This document shows, one piece after another, positions 1-10,045 of a DNA stretch of 32,990 nucleotides; position 1 is the first letter of the stretch; every line of letters starts with the position of its first letter. The notes beneath the pieces are model-generated. The model worked only from the letters and a program-made list of their open reading frames with translations. It searched no databases and was not told where the DNA came from. The translations under genes and the position numbers were made by a program. Source of the DNA: an uncultured Bacteroidota bacterium (GTDB lineage Bacteria; Bacteroidota; Bacteroidia; AKYH767-A; OLB10); NCBI GenBank assembly GCA_903847585.1, contig CAINEC010000054.1:1-32990 (forward strand). The letters are read 5' to 3'.

Positions 1-32
1 AAAAGCTGATCGTTTTGTTCATTATCAGACAT
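1..32 (-). CDS. Possible start of a gene running off the window edge
   Basis: On the minus strand an ATG at 32-30 opens a frame reading MSDNEQNDQL before the window ends. It lies 17 nt downstream of the folB stop and in the same direction, so it could be the next gene of the gltX-glnS-folB operon. Ten codons are too few to identify a family, and chance cannot be excluded. Confidence 0.3.
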   Translation of the reverse strand, partial: MSDNEQNDQL

Positions 33-49
33 GGGCGTATGTTTCTTTT

Positions 50-406
50 TTAATTTTTTGAATATCCTACTTCTACAACTGCTTTTCCTATTCTTCCATT
101 TACTGGAGGATTAAATTTTGTCACCAATACTTTTATCGCTCTCGCATTTGGCATGTATTCTTTCATACTGTTTAATATTCTACCAGCAGCATGTTCTATT
201 AGTTTACTTCGGATGGCCATTTCCTTTCTAACTCGATTATGCAACTCTACATAATCAGCAGTGTCGTTTAGATCATCACTGCTCACCGAATCAGAAAAAT
301 CAAAATCGATAATTACATCTACCGAAAATCGTTGACCAATTTTTCCCTCTTCTTCCATGCAACCATGAAGGGCATAGCATTCTATGTCACAAACCGATAA
401 ACGCAT
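50..406 (-). CDS. folB: Dihydroneopterin aldolase (FolB)
   Basis: A 118-aa protein of normal length for FolB, which converts 7,8-dihydroneopterin to 6-hydroxymethyl-7,8-dihydropterin plus glycolaldehyde in cytoplasmic folate synthesis. Visible family signatures are the N-terminal YALHG segment, the acidic-glycine stretch before GQRF (residues about 18-27, which carries the active-site Glu), the LIEHAAGRI helix (about 69-77), and the C-terminal PPVNGRIGKAVVEV, which contains the expected lysine. The start codon is 1 nt from the glnS stop, so it is almost certainly the third gene of a gltX-glnS-folB operon. No other start fits better. Family assignment is firm; whether it also has epimerase activity cannot be told. 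Confidence 0.9.
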   Translation of the reverse strand: MRLSVCDIECYALHGCMEEEGKIGQRFSVDVIIDFDFSDSVSSDDLNDTADYVELHNRVRKEMAIRSKLIEHAAGRILNSMKEYMPNARAIKVLVTKFNPPVNGRIGKAVVEVGYSKN

Positions 407-407
407 C

Positions 408-2078
408 TTAATCTTTCTTTTGTTCTTTCGCCCAAGCGTCTTTCAACGTCACGGTTCTGTTGAATACTAGTTTTTCAGAAGTGCTTTCTTTGTCTGGACA
501 GAAATATCCTTTTCTGATAAACTGAAAATAATCACCAGGATTGTTTTCCTTCAACGACGGCTCTACATAAGCGTTAGTTATTATCTGCAAGCTATCCTTA
601 TTGATAAAATCTTTAAAATCCCCTTCTTCGGATGCTGGGTCCTCCACATGAAACAATCGATCATATAATCTGATCTCCGCAGGCACAGCGTGTTTTGCAC
701 TTACCCAGTGAATAACTCCTTTCACAACGATTCCACTTGTGTCACTTCCGCTTTTACTCTCCGGAAAATAAGTACAATGTATTTCCGTTACATTATTGTT
801 TTCGTCAACTTTGAATTCGTCGCAACGCACAATATACGCGTGCTTCAAACGCACTGAAAGACCTGGACCTAATCGGAAAAATTTCTTTGAGGGCTCTACC
901 ATAAAATCTTCGCGCTCTATCCAAAGTTCTTTTGAAAAAGGTAACGGACGTGTACCACCGTTATTTTCTGCCTCCGGATTATTCTCACCTACCAACGTTT
1001 CTTCTTGTCCTTCGGGATAATTAGTAATAACAAGTTTAATTGGATCAAGCACCGCCATCACACGATTAGCACGCTTGTTTAAATCTTCGCGTACGCAAAA
1101 TTCTAAAAATCCAACATCAATAATATTCTCTCTTCGTGCAACACCTACTCTCGTTGCAAAATTGCGAATACTCTCTGGCGAATATCCTCTTCTTCTCAAT
1201 CCACTAATCGTTGGCATTCGCGGATCATCCCATCCGTTCACATAATTTTCTTTCACAAGCTGTAATAATTTACGCTTGCTCATTACAGTATAATTTAAAT
1301 TCAATCGGGCGAATTCATGTTGCTTACTTGGAAAAATTTCCAATTGCTCAATGAACCACTCATACAAGGGTTTATGCACTTCGAATTCCAGCGTACAAAT
1401 CGAGTGGGTGATTTTTTCAATCGAATCACATTGTCCGTGCGCAAAATCATACATCGGATAAATACACCACTTATCACCTGTACGATGATGGTGAGCATGC
1501 TTAATACGATACATAATTGGATCACGCATATGCATATTCGGCGAAGCCATGTCAATCTTTGCACGCAATACTTTCTCTCCATCTTTATACTCGCCATTTT
1601 TCATGCGCGTAAACAAATCGAGATTCTCCTCCACACTTCTATCACGGTAAGGGCTATGTGTTCCTGGCTCCGTAGGTGTTCCTTTTTGCGCAGCAATTTG
1701 TTCGGGCGTACTATCATCTACATACGCTAATCCTTTTTTAATTAACGTCACAGCAAAATCATAAATCTGATCGAAATAATCCGAAGCATAAAAAACATTT
1801 GCCCATTCAAAGCCCAACCATTTTACATCGGCTTTAATACTCTCTACGTATTCTGTTTCTTCTTTCTCTGGATTGGTATCATCAAAACGTAAATTCGTTG
1901 TTCCACCAAACTCCTGTGCTAATCCGAAATTTACACAAATCGATTTCGAGTGGCCAATATGTAAATAGCCGTTAGGCTCCGGCGGGAATCGCGTTAACAC
2001 TCTTCCACCGTGCTTCCCGTTTTTTATATCTTCTGCAATAATTTCTTCGAGGAAATTAGGGCCTTTTTCTGTGCTCAT
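408..2078 (-). CDS. glnS: Glutaminyl-tRNA synthetase (GlnRS)
   Basis: A 556-aa class I aminoacyl-tRNA synthetase that charges tRNA-Gln with glutamine. It shows [13 protein letters not shown] (HIGH motif at about residues 40-43) and the KMSKS counterpart VMSKRKL near residue 265, followed by the anticodon-binding beta-barrel region. The length matches bacterial GlnRS (about 550 aa). The [12 protein letters not shown] wording is specific to GlnRS rather than GluRS, which reads PSPTG. It sits between gltX and folB with 1-nt gaps on both sides, indicating one transcript. Having a true GlnRS means that Gln-tRNA(Gln) does not depend on transamidation by GatCAB in this organism. Confidence 0.97.
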   Translation of the reverse strand: MSTEKGPNFLEEIIAEDIKNGKHGGRVLTRFPPEPNGYLHIGHSKSICVNFGLAQEFGGTTNLRFDDTNPEKEETEYVESIKADVKWLGFEWANVFYASDYFDQIYDFAVTLIKKGLAYVDDSTPEQIAAQKGTPTEPGTHSPYRDRSVEENLDLFTRMKNGEYKDGEKVLRAKIDMASPNMHMRDPIMYRIKHAHHHRTGDKWCIYPMYDFAHGQCDSIEKITHSICTLEFEVHKPLYEWFIEQLEIFPSKQHEFARLNLNYTVMSKRKLLQLVKENYVNGWDDPRMPTISGLRRRGYSPESIRNFATRVGVARRENIIDVGFLEFCVREDLNKRANRVMAVLDPIKLVITNYPEGQEETLVGENNPEAENNGGTRPLPFSKELWIEREDFMVEPSKKFFRLGPGLSVRLKHAYIVRCDEFKVDENNNVTEIHCTYFPESKSGSDTSGIVVKGVIHWVSAKHAVPAEIRLYDRLFHVEDPASEEGDFKDFINKDSLQIITNAYVEPSLKENNPGDYFQFIRKGYFCPDKESTSEKLVFNRTVTLKDAWAKEQKKD

Positions 2079-2079
2079 T

Positions 2080-3612
2080 TTACTTGTTTAATTTTTCAGT
2101 TGCCAACTTAATTCTGTTGATGGTTTCTTCTTTTCCGAGTAGCTCTGTCATCATAAATAAATCAGGTCCTCCTGATTCGCCACTTAATAATACTCTGAAT
2201 AATTGTAATACCTCGCCTGGTTTGATTTCATTACTCGCTGCTGTTGCTTCAAATGCCGCTTTTACATTATCTGCTTTAAATTCTTCAACTGCTTGTAATG
2301 CTTGCGGAAGTACAGTATAAAATGCTGCTGATTTTTCATTCCAGCGTTTCTCAATTACTTTTTGATCGTAACTCGTTGGAGCTTCAAAAACGGCTTTACT
2401 CTTTTCATATAATTCACTTTCAAACTGGCAACGATCTTTTACCCATTTTACAACAGCTGTTACAAAGTGTAAATCGCGTTGAATATTTTGCGCAGTTAAA
2501 ACCTCCGCGAAGCGGGACGCGATATCGGCATCCGACTGCATGCGTAAATATTGCTCGTTAAACCATTTTGTTTTTTCAGGATCGAAACGTGCACCTGATT
2601 TATGTACGCGCTCAAACGAAAAATTCTTTATCAAATCCTCCATCGACATTACCTCTTGTTCTGTTCCTGGATTCCATCCTAATAACGCTAACATATTAAC
2701 GAACGCCGAAGCATAATATCCTTTCTCTCTGTAACCCGAAGAAATTTCTCCCGTCGCAGGGTCTTTCCATTCCAACGGAAAAACTGGAAATCCTAAACGA
2801 TCTCCATCACGTTTACTTAACTTTCCATTTCCTTCTGGTTTTAATAACAATGGAAGGTGTGCATACTGCGGCATCTTGTCTTTTAATCCCAGATACTCAT
2901 AAATTAAAATATGCGCAGGCGCCGATGGTAACCATTCTTCTCCACGAATCGCATGCGTAATACCCATCATAATATCATCCACAATATGTGCTAAATGATA
3001 CGTAGGCATTCCGTCTGCTTTGATTAAAACTTTATCATCTACTAAATCACTTTCAAAACTCACTTCATCACGAACCATATCCGTAAATGAAACTGTTTTT
3101 CCTGGCTCTACTTTTAAACGGATAACCTGTTTCTCTCCCGACTGAATTCTGTTTTCTACTTCTTCTTTCGATAAAGTTAAACTGTTATCCATACTCAACC
3201 TCGATTTACTATCGTACTGCCAAGTATGTTGTCCGTTTGATTCTGCTTCTTTACGTTTTGCTTCTAACGCTTCCGCCTTATCGAAAGCAATATATGCATG
3301 ACCTTTCTCTAATAACTGATTCGCATAATCCTGATAATACCCTAATCCTTTTCGCTCACTCTGACGATACGGTTCATGTGGACCTCCAAAACTTACTCCT
3401 TCATCAGGGATAATTCCGCACCAGTTTAAAGCATTAATAATATACTCTTCTGCTCCCGGCACATAGCGATTTTGATCTGTATCTTCTATTCTTAAAATAA
3501 ACTGACCGTTATGTTGTTTGGCAAACAAATACGCATAAAGAGCTGTTCTAACTCCTCCCATGTGTAAAGGGCCAGTTGGACTAGGTGCAAATCGGGTACG
3601 AACTAATGACAT
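2080..3612 (-). CDS. gltX: Glutamyl-tRNA synthetase (GluRS)
   Basis: A 510-aa class I synthetase that charges tRNA-Glu. The N-terminus reads [15 protein letters not shown] (HIGH-equivalent at about residues 17-20), and the KMSKS-equivalent KLSKRDGDR lies near residue 265. Both are typical of discriminating bacterial GluRS, and the length is normal for Bacteroidota. It is the first gene of the gltX-glnS-folB group: a good promoter lies 24-31 nt upstream of the ATG, and glnS begins 1 nt after the gltX stop. Tandem paralogous GluRS and GlnRS genes would allow both to be expressed together. Confidence 0.97.
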   Translation of the reverse strand: MSLVRTRFAPSPTGPLHMGGVRTALYAYLFAKQHNGQFILRIEDTDQNRYVPGAEEYIINALNWCGIIPDEGVSFGGPHEPYRQSERKGLGYYQDYANQLLEKGHAYIAFDKAEALEAKRKEAESNGQHTWQYDSKSRLSMDNSLTLSKEEVENRIQSGEKQVIRLKVEPGKTVSFTDMVRDEVSFESDLVDDKVLIKADGMPTYHLAHIVDDIMMGITHAIRGEEWLPSAPAHILIYEYLGLKDKMPQYAHLPLLLKPEGNGKLSKRDGDRLGFPVFPLEWKDPATGEISSGYREKGYYASAFVNMLALLGWNPGTEQEVMSMEDLIKNFSFERVHKSGARFDPEKTKWFNEQYLRMQSDADIASRFAEVLTAQNIQRDLHFVTAVVKWVKDRCQFESELYEKSKAVFEAPTSYDQKVIEKRWNEKSAAFYTVLPQALQAVEEFKADNVKAAFEATAASNEIKPGEVLQLFRVLLSGESGGPDLFMMTELLGKEETINRIKLATEKLNK

Positions 3613-3635
3613 CGCTTCACTTAATTTTAGAGTGA

Positions 3636-3643
3636 CAAAGATA
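3636..3643 (-). promoter_or_regulatory. gltX operon promoter, -7 element
   Basis: Read on the minus strand this is TATCTTTG, a perfect Bacteroidota -7 box (TAnnTTTG), 24 nt upstream of the gltX start in the 60-bp gap before the MORN-repeat gene. No clear TTG is present near -33. It probably drives gltX, glnS and folB together. Confidence 0.65.
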
Positions 3644-3672
3644 GTTATCTAATGTAATAAAGAATAAAAAGC

Positions 3673-5184
3673 TTACTCTCCTACTTTTACTCCTTCGAGG
3701 CGCTGTAAATTATCGGCTTTATAAACAGAAGTTAAAACTAACTCTCCATTTTCATCAAACGATTTAAAAATACCGTCTTTTAAGCCCATGCGGAAATTTT
3801 TTTCTTCTTTCAGTTTTCCATTATCATAGTAATAACGATGCTCTCCATTTTCTAAACCATCAAAATAACTGCCTTCAAAAGCCAGTTTTCCATTCTGATA
3901 ATATTGTTTCCACTCTCCATCCATCTTACCATCTACATATTTTCCTTGCGCGATGTATTCACCGTTTTTAAACTTCCATTCTCCGTCACGTTTTCCATCT
4001 ACATAAAGTCCTTTTGAAATGAGCGTTCCATTTTCATCATACTCCAACGACTCACCATCTTCTTTTCCTTTAATGTAATTTTCCTCTCGTAAAAGTTGAC
4101 CTGATTCATAATACCATTTCCAGTTATTATCAGGTAAATTATTTTTATACGATCCTGTCTGTTCTACTTTTTGAGAAGGATAATAGAACGTCCATTTACC
4201 ATCTCTTTTTCCATTCTTAAAACTACCTTTTGATTTTACTTTTCCATCGGGATAAAAATACGTCCATGCACCCTGCTGTAATCCATTACCATCAATGATT
4301 CCTCCCTCAGCAACAACTTTATTTTTCTCATATAATTTCGATAAAACGATTATACCTGAATCATTATACTCTCGATAATATCCTTCCATTACTCCGTTGA
4401 TAATATTTACGGATGATTTTGGTCGGCCGTTATTATGGTATTTACGATTGATTTCTAAACTCACATTATTCTGCTCATCGATGACTAACTCACCATTGCG
4501 CCAGTTTTCCATTTTTAATACAAAACCATCAGTACCATAAGTTTTAAAAAATCCATTCTTCTTATCGTCTTTCCAGGTACCTTCTTCTATCAGAATAGTA
4601 TCATTCAAAAACGATTTCCAAACGCCTTGTTTAAAACCAAATTTATCGAGTGAATTAAATCTATCGACAGCTACGAGTGTCCCTTTATTGTATTTGATCA
4701 AGGATACTAAACGACCATCTGCGGCGTATTCCATCCCATAACCCTGTTCTTGTCCGTTTTTAAAATGTTGTACTTTTTGCAAGTATCCCTTCGGATGATA
4801 ACTCTTAAAAATACTGTCTTTAACCCCTTTATTCATCCATTGTTCAAAAGCGGGCTGGTTATTCGGATAGAACTCTTTTTTCCAACCATTTTCCTGGCCT
4901 TTGATGTAATTAATTTCAGAAGTTTTTTGTCCGTTTTCACTGTAAAAAATCCATTGTCCATCAAGGATTCCATCTACTCTGTTTCCTTCCGATTTTAACT
5001 GTCCATTTTGATAGTAAGCCTTCCAGTTTCCATCTGGTTTTCCATTCTTAAAATATCCTTCGGATGCTAACCTGCCGTTATCGTAAAAAAACTTTTTTAC
5101 CTCTGAAACTTTCGACAAAGTAGTATCTTGCGCTCTGAGAAACAGCGGTAAAAACAGAAGCAGAAGAGAGATAATTTTTTTCAT
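3673..5184 (-). CDS. Secreted MORN-repeat (YwqK-like) protein
   Basis: A 503-aa protein with a clear signal peptide (MKKIISLLLLFLPLFLRAQ) followed by about 18 tandem repeats of roughly 23 residues. The repeats have the pattern YYxNGxLxxEGxYxxGxxDGxW, the MORN_2 variant annotated as 'toxin-antitoxin system YwqK family antitoxin'. That name is historical; there is no toxin gene beside it here. The signal peptide and beta-hairpin repeats suggest an exported solenoid-like protein in the periplasm or outer membrane. It has its own promoter (-7 box at 5196-5203) and is separated from gltX by 60 bp that contain the gltX promoter. The precise function is unknown. The family call is secure, the role is not. 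Confidence 0.85.
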   Translation of the reverse strand: MKKIISLLLLFLPLFLRAQDTTLSKVSEVKKFFYDNGRLASEGYFKNGKPDGNWKAYYQNGQLKSEGNRVDGILDGQWIFYSENGQKTSEINYIKGQENGWKKEFYPNNQPAFEQWMNKGVKDSIFKSYHPKGYLQKVQHFKNGQEQGYGMEYAADGRLVSLIKYNKGTLVAVDRFNSLDKFGFKQGVWKSFLNDTILIEEGTWKDDKKNGFFKTYGTDGFVLKMENWRNGELVIDEQNNVSLEINRKYHNNGRPKSSVNIINGVMEGYYREYNDSGIIVLSKLYEKNKVVAEGGIIDGNGLQQGAWTYFYPDGKVKSKGSFKNGKRDGKWTFYYPSQKVEQTGSYKNNLPDNNWKWYYESGQLLREENYIKGKEDGESLEYDENGTLISKGLYVDGKRDGEWKFKNGEYIAQGKYVDGKMDGEWKQYYQNGKLAFEGSYFDGLENGEHRYYYDNGKLKEEKNFRMGLKDGIFKSFDENGELVLTSVYKADNLQRLEGVKVGE

Positions 5185-5195
5185 GGTGAACAGGG

Positions 5196-5203
5196 CAAAT
5201 ATA
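5196..5203 (-). promoter_or_regulatory. Promoter -7 element of the MORN-repeat gene
   Basis: On the minus strand this reads TATATTTG, a perfect match to TAnnTTTG, 12 nt upstream of the ATG. The transcript would have a very short leader. No TTG is obvious at -33. Confidence 0.55.
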
Positions 5204-5671
5204 CCTCAAGGGAATTACAGAAAATTTAAAAAGCTCAAAATCTTTTCTTCACAAACATTAAATACTAATTAAATAATTATTTTAAATAAATGATATGTTA
5301 TTATATGTCCTGTTAGTATCGTTAGTAAATAGAATAGTTAATAGTTGATTTTAGATGTTATTACACCTTATTAACATTTAATGAACAACTAATAAGGATT
5401 TAAATAACTGATTATCTGAAATAACACGAAGTAATACACAATTGTTCATTACTCCTTTAGTATCTTAATTATTAATAACTAATTTAGTTTTTGATTGATC
5501 AAATAGTTCATAAACTTTTAAGAAAACCTAGAAAATAAATTTTGTCGATTGGGTTTTAATAATAAGCAGTGCATGATTTAACTTTCCAAATATGTTTTTT
5601 GAAAGCTTTCCACAATTAAATGCGGTTATTAACATATGATTGAACACTGTTATTAACATCTGTTTAAACAG
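5204..5671. other. AT-rich intergenic region between divergent genes; possible replication origin or regulatory region
   Basis: About 470 bp with no convincing gene. It contains a very AT-rich stretch around 5265-5310 and three direct copies of TTATTAACAT (5368-5377, 5626-5635, 5650-5659), each one mismatch from the loose DnaA-box pattern TTATNCACA in its first nine bases. It also has a DnaA-box-like CTTTCCACA (5606-5614) and a perfect 12-bp palindrome CTGTTTAAACAG (5660-5671). The parS cluster 5 kb away makes an origin thinkable, but the boxes are weak. It could equally be a plain divergent promoter region. Confidence 0.3.
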
Positions 5672-5700
5672 TTGTTGATTAACTTGATTTATTACCTTTG
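5672..5700 (+). promoter_or_regulatory. Promoter of the RlmI-like methyltransferase gene
   Basis: TTG at 5672-5674 and TACCTTTG at 5693-5700 are separated by 18 nt, close to the Bacteroidota -33/-7 arrangement. The start ATG is at 5705, so transcription would begin at or within a few bases of the start codon and the mRNA may be leaderless. This also argues against an upstream TTG start at 5672. Confidence 0.65.
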
Positions 5701-5704
5701 TTTT

Positions 5705-6586
5705 ATGTTACTACTAACACCTGAACACTTTAAAGACTACGAGTTAATCGATTGTGGCGACTTTGAAAAATTAGAACGTTTTGGAAAATACATTACTATT
5801 CGTCCTGAGCCTCAAGCTGTTTGGAGTAAAGTTTTATCTGATGGTGAGTGGAACAGATTAGCACATGTGCGATTTAAACCTAAATCGAGTTCAGCAGGGA
5901 CATGGATTAAATTAAAAGAAATGCCGGATCAATGGAGAATTTCTTACGATTTAGCGGATACTAAAATTATGTTTCGTTTAGGGTTAACATCCTTTAAACA
6001 TGTAGGTATTTTTCCCGAGCAGGCAGTTAATTGGGATTTTATTTATTCGCAAATTCAAAAGATAAAAAAGGACACACCTGAACCTAAGGTACTTAACTTA
6101 TTTGCTTATACTGGAGGAGCAACCTTAGCGGCGAAAGCTGCAGGTGCTGATGTCATCCATTTAGATTCTATTAAACAAGTAGTAACGTGGTCGAAAGAAA
6201 ACATGGATTTATCAGGTTTGAATAATATTCGATGGTTAGTAGAAGATGCAATGACATTTGTTCGTCGTGAAGTAAAGCGAGGAAAAAAATACAACGGAAT
6301 TATTTTGGATCCTCCTGCATACGGTCATGGACCAAATGGTGAGAACTGGAAATTAGAGGAGATGATTAATGAAATGATTCATGGAGTAGCTCAAATACTA
6401 GAAGAAAAAGAATCGTTTTTAGTCTTAAATACTTATTCCTTAGGTTTTTCTGCATTAATAATTCAAAACCTTTTAAAAGAAGCTTTTGGCAAAAGAGGTA
6501 TTAATGCTGAATTCGGAGAAATTTATTTACAAGCAACTTCTGGAGTAAAACTTCCATTAGGTGTTTTTGGTCGACTGAAAGTGTAA
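5705..6586 (+). CDS. Class I SAM-dependent methyltransferase, RlmI/COG1092-like
   Basis: A 293-aa protein whose Rossmann core begins at about residue 133 with VLNLFAYTGGATLAA (SAM motif I). It continues through an acidic end of strand 2 (HLDS) to the catalytic-type motif IILDPPAYG at about residue 205. This is the pattern of the RlmI family (COG1092), which methylates 23S rRNA cytosine or related targets. The N-terminal 90 residues do not show the PUA domain of E. coli RlmI, so the exact substrate is open. The ATG at 5705 was chosen because the promoter -7 box ends 4 nt before it. It stands alone behind its own promoter. Confidence 0.8.
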   Translation: MLLLTPEHFKDYELIDCGDFEKLERFGKYITIRPEPQAVWSKVLSDGEWNRLAHVRFKPKSSSAGTWIKLKEMPDQWRISYDLADTKIMFRLGLTSFKHVGIFPEQAVNWDFIYSQIQKIKKDTPEPKVLNLFAYTGGATLAAKAAGADVIHLDSIKQVVTWSKENMDLSGLNNIRWLVEDAMTFVRREVKRGKKYNGIILDPPAYGHGPNGENWKLEEMINEMIHGVAQILEEKESFLVLNTYSLGFSALIIQNLLKEAFGKRGINAEFGEIYLQATSGVKLPLGVFGRLKV

Positions 6587-6629
6587 ACTTTTCATTGTTT
6601 ATAACGTACTAAATACCTCTTTAAAATCG

Positions 6630-6660
6630 TTGATTTTAAACGATGCTAATTTTACTTTTG
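6630..6660 (+). promoter_or_regulatory. Promoter of the large DUF4175-like gene
   Basis: TTG at 6630-6632 and TACTTTTG at 6653-6660, 20 nt apart, fit the Bacteroidota consensus. The ATG follows at 6668, so the leader is only a few bases long. It may also transcribe the HATPase gene and ybeY downstream. Confidence 0.65.
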
Positions 6661-6667
6661 TGTACAC

Positions 6668-9600
6668 ATGCAAGCCAATAAAGGATATCAGGAAATTTTA
6701 GTTAAGCTCGATGCTTTTATTCGGAAGTATTATAAAAACCAGTTACTACGTGGAACTATTTATTCGTTTTCACTGTTACTGAGTTTTTATTTAGTACTGA
6801 CAGTTTCTGAATCGTTTATTTGGTTTAATCCTACTATTCGCTCTGTATTTTTCTGGAGTTATATTCTTACCGCTGGATGGATACTTTACAAATGGATTTT
6901 CACTCCGCTCTTACTTTTAAATAAGATTGGAAAAATTATTTCTTACGATGATGCGGCAAAAATTATTGGTCAGCATTTTACAGATATCAATGATAAACTT
7001 TTAAATACACTTCAGTTATTTGATTCGTTGGAAAAAAATGATCAGAACAATGAATTATTATTGGCTTCTATCGAACAAAAAAGTAAACAACTACGACCTG
7101 TACCTTTTACGAGTGCTGTTGATTTAAGTAAGAATAAAAAGTACATCAAGTACGCATTACCATCGCTACTAATTCTGATTGGAATTTTAATTATTGCACC
7201 AGGATTAATTTCAGATTCTACCAAGCGAATTTTATTTCACAATACGCAATTTACAAAGCCAGCTCCTTTTAAATTTACGATTACCAATAATAAACTTCAA
7301 ACAACACAATTCGAAGATTATTCATTAGAAGTAAAAGTGAATGGAAAAGAAATTCCGCAAGAAGTTTATATTGAGTATAACGGTAATACCTTCAAGTTAG
7401 ACAAAAAAGATAAACTCAATTTTAATTACGTATTCAGAAATTTGCAAAAGAACACTCCTTTTCAATTAATGGCAGATGGATTTTATTCTGATGAATTTCA
7501 AATTGAAATTATCCCTAATCCGTTAATCGTTCAGTTTTCAGTTGATTTAAACTATCCAGCCTACTTACAAAAGAAAAACGAAAGTATTAAAAACACAGGC
7601 GATTTATACATCCCAGCAGGAACACAAGTAAAATGGAATTTCGGAACGCAGAATACTTCGCAATTAGATGTTCGATTTGGTGATACTATTTATCATCTGA
7701 ATCAGAATAGTGAGAATGAATTTATTTTTCAAAAGCGATTAATGAATGGATTACAATATTCAGTTCGCTCTGTGAATTCTTATATCACTTCAAAGGATTC
7801 GATGGCTTATACTATCAATGTGGTGCCTGATCAATACCCTACTATTCAAACAGAAGAACAAAAAGATACGACCTCTTATCAAAAATTATTTTTCAGAGGA
7901 ATTACCCGTGATGATTATGGAATCAGTAAAATTAATTTCCAATATCGATTTATTAAGCGTGATGGACAATCTGTAAATGAAAAGATAAATTCCGTTGCTA
8001 TTAATTGTAATCATACACTTCAAGAGCAATTCTTTTATTACTGGGATATAAGCACAGTCGGAGTTAAACCGGGCGATGAATTAGAATATTATTTTGAAGC
8101 TTGGGATAACGATGGAGTTTCGGGTCCGAAGAGTGTAAAATCGCAAGCAGCAGTTTTCAAAGCACCATCATTGGGTGAACTAGCACAAGATGCTGAGCAG
8201 AAAAATAAAGCGTTGAAGAATGAAATGGAATCAAGCATCCGCAAAGCGAAAGAACTTCAAAAAAGCTTAGATGCGATTCAAAAACAATTACTCAATAAGA
8301 AGAATCTTGATTTTGAAGACAAGAAAAAAATCAACGATGTATTAAAACAGCAGAAAGAACTGGAGAAGAAAATTCAGGAATTAAAAGAAAAGTACGAGCA
8401 GAATAACCAGCTTCAAAACGAAATGAAGTCGCCCGACCCTGAATTAGCAGAGAAAGAAAAACAGCTTGAAAAATTATTTGATGAACTAATGACACCTGAA
8501 ATGAAAAAGATGATGGAGGAATTAGAAAAATTAATGGCCGAAGTAGATAAAGAAAAAATCCAGGAGAAGATGAATGAGATGAAGTTTGATACGAAGGATT
8601 TAGAAAAGCAACTAGAGCGTACGCTGGAACTTTATAAGAAGATGGAGTTGGAGGAGAAAATGAAGGAAACAGCAAATCAATTAGAGGAACTTTCAAAAGA
8701 GCAGAATAAGTTAGCTGATCAGGCAGAAAAGAAGGATGCTAAAGCGGATGAAATAAAAAAGGACCAACAAGATTTGAATAAGAAGTTTGATGATATTCAA
8801 AAGAGCCTTGATGATATTGAAAAGAAAAATCAGGAATTAGAATATTCTCAGGATATGAAAAATTTTGATCAAGAGCAGAAAGACATTGATCAGGATATGA
8901 AGAATAGTGAGAACCAGTTAAACCAAAGTCAGAGTGGTAAAGCGAGTAAATCGCAAAAAAGTGCTGCTAAAAAAATGCAGGACTTAGCAGATAAAATTCA
9001 ACAACAGCAACAACAACAGCAACAACAACAAGAGCAGGAAGATGAAAATGCTTTAAGAGCTTTATTAGAGAATTTATTACGTTTCTCTTTTGATCAGGAA
9101 AAATTAATGCAGGATTTACGAAGTGTAGATATTAATGATCCTAAGTTTTTAAAGATGTCGCAACAGCAACGAAAGCTTAAGGATGATGCAAAAGTGCTGG
9201 AAGATTCTTTATTAGCTTTAAGTAAGAGGGTAGCTAAGATATCATCCACGGTTAATGAGGAAATCACCAACATTAACGCGAATACTGAAAAGGCTATTTT
9301 CAATTTACAAGATCGACAAGTACAACAAGCTCGTTCGAACCAACAGTATGTAATGACATCGGTCAATAATTTGGCGTTAATCCTAAGTGAGTCGCTGGAC
9401 CAGATGCAACAGCAAATGATGCAACAGATGCCAAGTAACTCATCTTGTAAAAAACCTGGGCAGGGTCAGCCTAAGCCTGGACCAAGTGCTGGGGATATAA
9501 AGAAGATGCAGGAAAAGTTATCGCAGCAATTAAAAGAAATGAAGGAGAAAATGGCGAAGGGCGGTAAAGATGGCAAAGGCGGTCAGGATGGACAAAAAGG

Positions 9601-10024
9601 AATGAGCGAACAATTAGCGAAGATGGCTGCTCAACAAGAAGCGCTTCGAAATATGTTACAGCAGTTGGATAAAGAACAGAATAAGGACGGACAAGGAAAG
9701 TTGGGCGATTTGCAGAAAATTGCCAAGCAAATGGAAGAAACGGAGAAGGATATTGTTAATAAGCGTATCACAGATTTAACTTTAAATCGCCAGCAAGATA
9801 TTTTAACCAGGTTGTTGGAATCTGAAAAAGCAGAGAAAGAACGAGAGCAAGATCAGAAGCGTGAATCATTTGAAGGAAAAGATATGACCCGCTCCTCCCC
9901 TCAATTTGAAGAGTATAAGAAGGCCAAAATGAAAGAAACAGAATTGTTGAAAACCATTCCGCCATCCTTTAATAATTTTTACAAAAACTTAGTTAATTCG
10001 TATTTCCAAAGTATCGGAAATTGA
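6668..10024 (+). CDS. Large membrane-anchored coiled-coil protein (DUF4175-like)
   Basis: A 1,118-aa protein. Three hydrophobic segments occur near the N-terminus (about 27-47, 57-80 and 160-180), followed by a beta-rich domain (about 190-500) that probably lies outside the cytoplasmic membrane. From about 510 to 790 there is a long, highly charged Lys/Glu/Gln coiled coil, with a run of ten glutamines near residue 780. A second coiled-coil region, interrupted by a Gly/Lys/Gln-rich linker (about 940-985), extends to the C-terminus. This layout matches the uncharacterised DUF4175-type proteins of Bacteroidota. The function is unknown; an envelope scaffold is a reasonable guess. It lies 21 nt before the HATPase gene, suggesting cotranscription with it and ybeY. 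The CAA/CAG run at about 9000-9032 could be prone to slippage. Confidence 0.75.
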   Translation: MQANKGYQEILVKLDAFIRKYYKNQLLRGTIYSFSLLLSFYLVLTVSESFIWFNPTIRSVFFWSYILTAGWILYKWIFTPLLLLNKIGKIISYDDAAKIIGQHFTDINDKLLNTLQLFDSLEKNDQNNELLLASIEQKSKQLRPVPFTSAVDLSKNKKYIKYALPSLLILIGILIIAPGLISDSTKRILFHNTQFTKPAPFKFTITNNKLQTTQFEDYSLEVKVNGKEIPQEVYIEYNGNTFKLDKKDKLNFNYVFRNLQKNTPFQLMADGFYSDEFQIEIIPNPLIVQFSVDLNYPAYLQKKNESIKNTGDLYIPAGTQVKWNFGTQNTSQLDVRFGDTIYHLNQNSENEFIFQKRLMNGLQYSVRSVNSYITSKDSMAYTINVVPDQYPTIQTEEQKDTTSYQKLFFRGITRDDYGISKINFQYRFIKRDGQSVNEKINSVAINCNHTLQEQFFYYWDISTVGVKPGDELEYYFEAWDNDGVSGPKSVKSQAAVFKAPSLGELAQDAEQKNKALKNEMESSIRKAKELQKSLDAIQKQLLNKKNLDFEDKKKINDVLKQQKELEKKIQELKEKYEQNNQLQNEMKSPDPELAEKEKQLEKLFDELMTPEMKKMMEELEKLMAEVDKEKIQEKMNEMKFDTKDLEKQLERTLELYKKMELEEKMKETANQLEELSKEQNKLADQAEKKDAKADEIKKDQQDLNKKFDDIQKSLDDIEKKNQELEYSQDMKNFDQEQKDIDQDMKNSENQLNQSQSGKASKSQKSAAKKMQDLADKIQQQQQQQQQQQEQEDENALRALLENLLRFSFDQEKLMQDLRSVDINDPKFLKMSQQQRKLKDDAKVLEDSLLALSKRVAKISSTVNEEITNINANTEKAIFNLQDRQVQQARSNQQYVMTSVNNLALILSESLDQMQQQMMQQMPSNSSCKKPGQGQPKPGPSAGDIKKMQEKLSQQLKEMKEKMAKGGKDGKGGQDGQKGMSEQLAKMAAQQEALRNMLQQLDKEQNKDGQGKLGDLQKIAKQMEETEKDIVNKRITDLTLNRQQDILTRLLESEKAEKEREQDQKRESFEGKDMTRSSPQFEEYKKAKMKETELLKTIPPSFNNFYKNLVNSYFQSIGN

Positions 10025-10045
10025 AGTTAGATTTGTACCGCTTAA

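Noticed and set aside
9000-9032. CAA/CAG run as a regulatory microsatellite
   Set aside because: It encodes the polyglutamine stretch inside a Gln-rich coiled coil and uses mixed codons; noted only as possibly slippage-prone.
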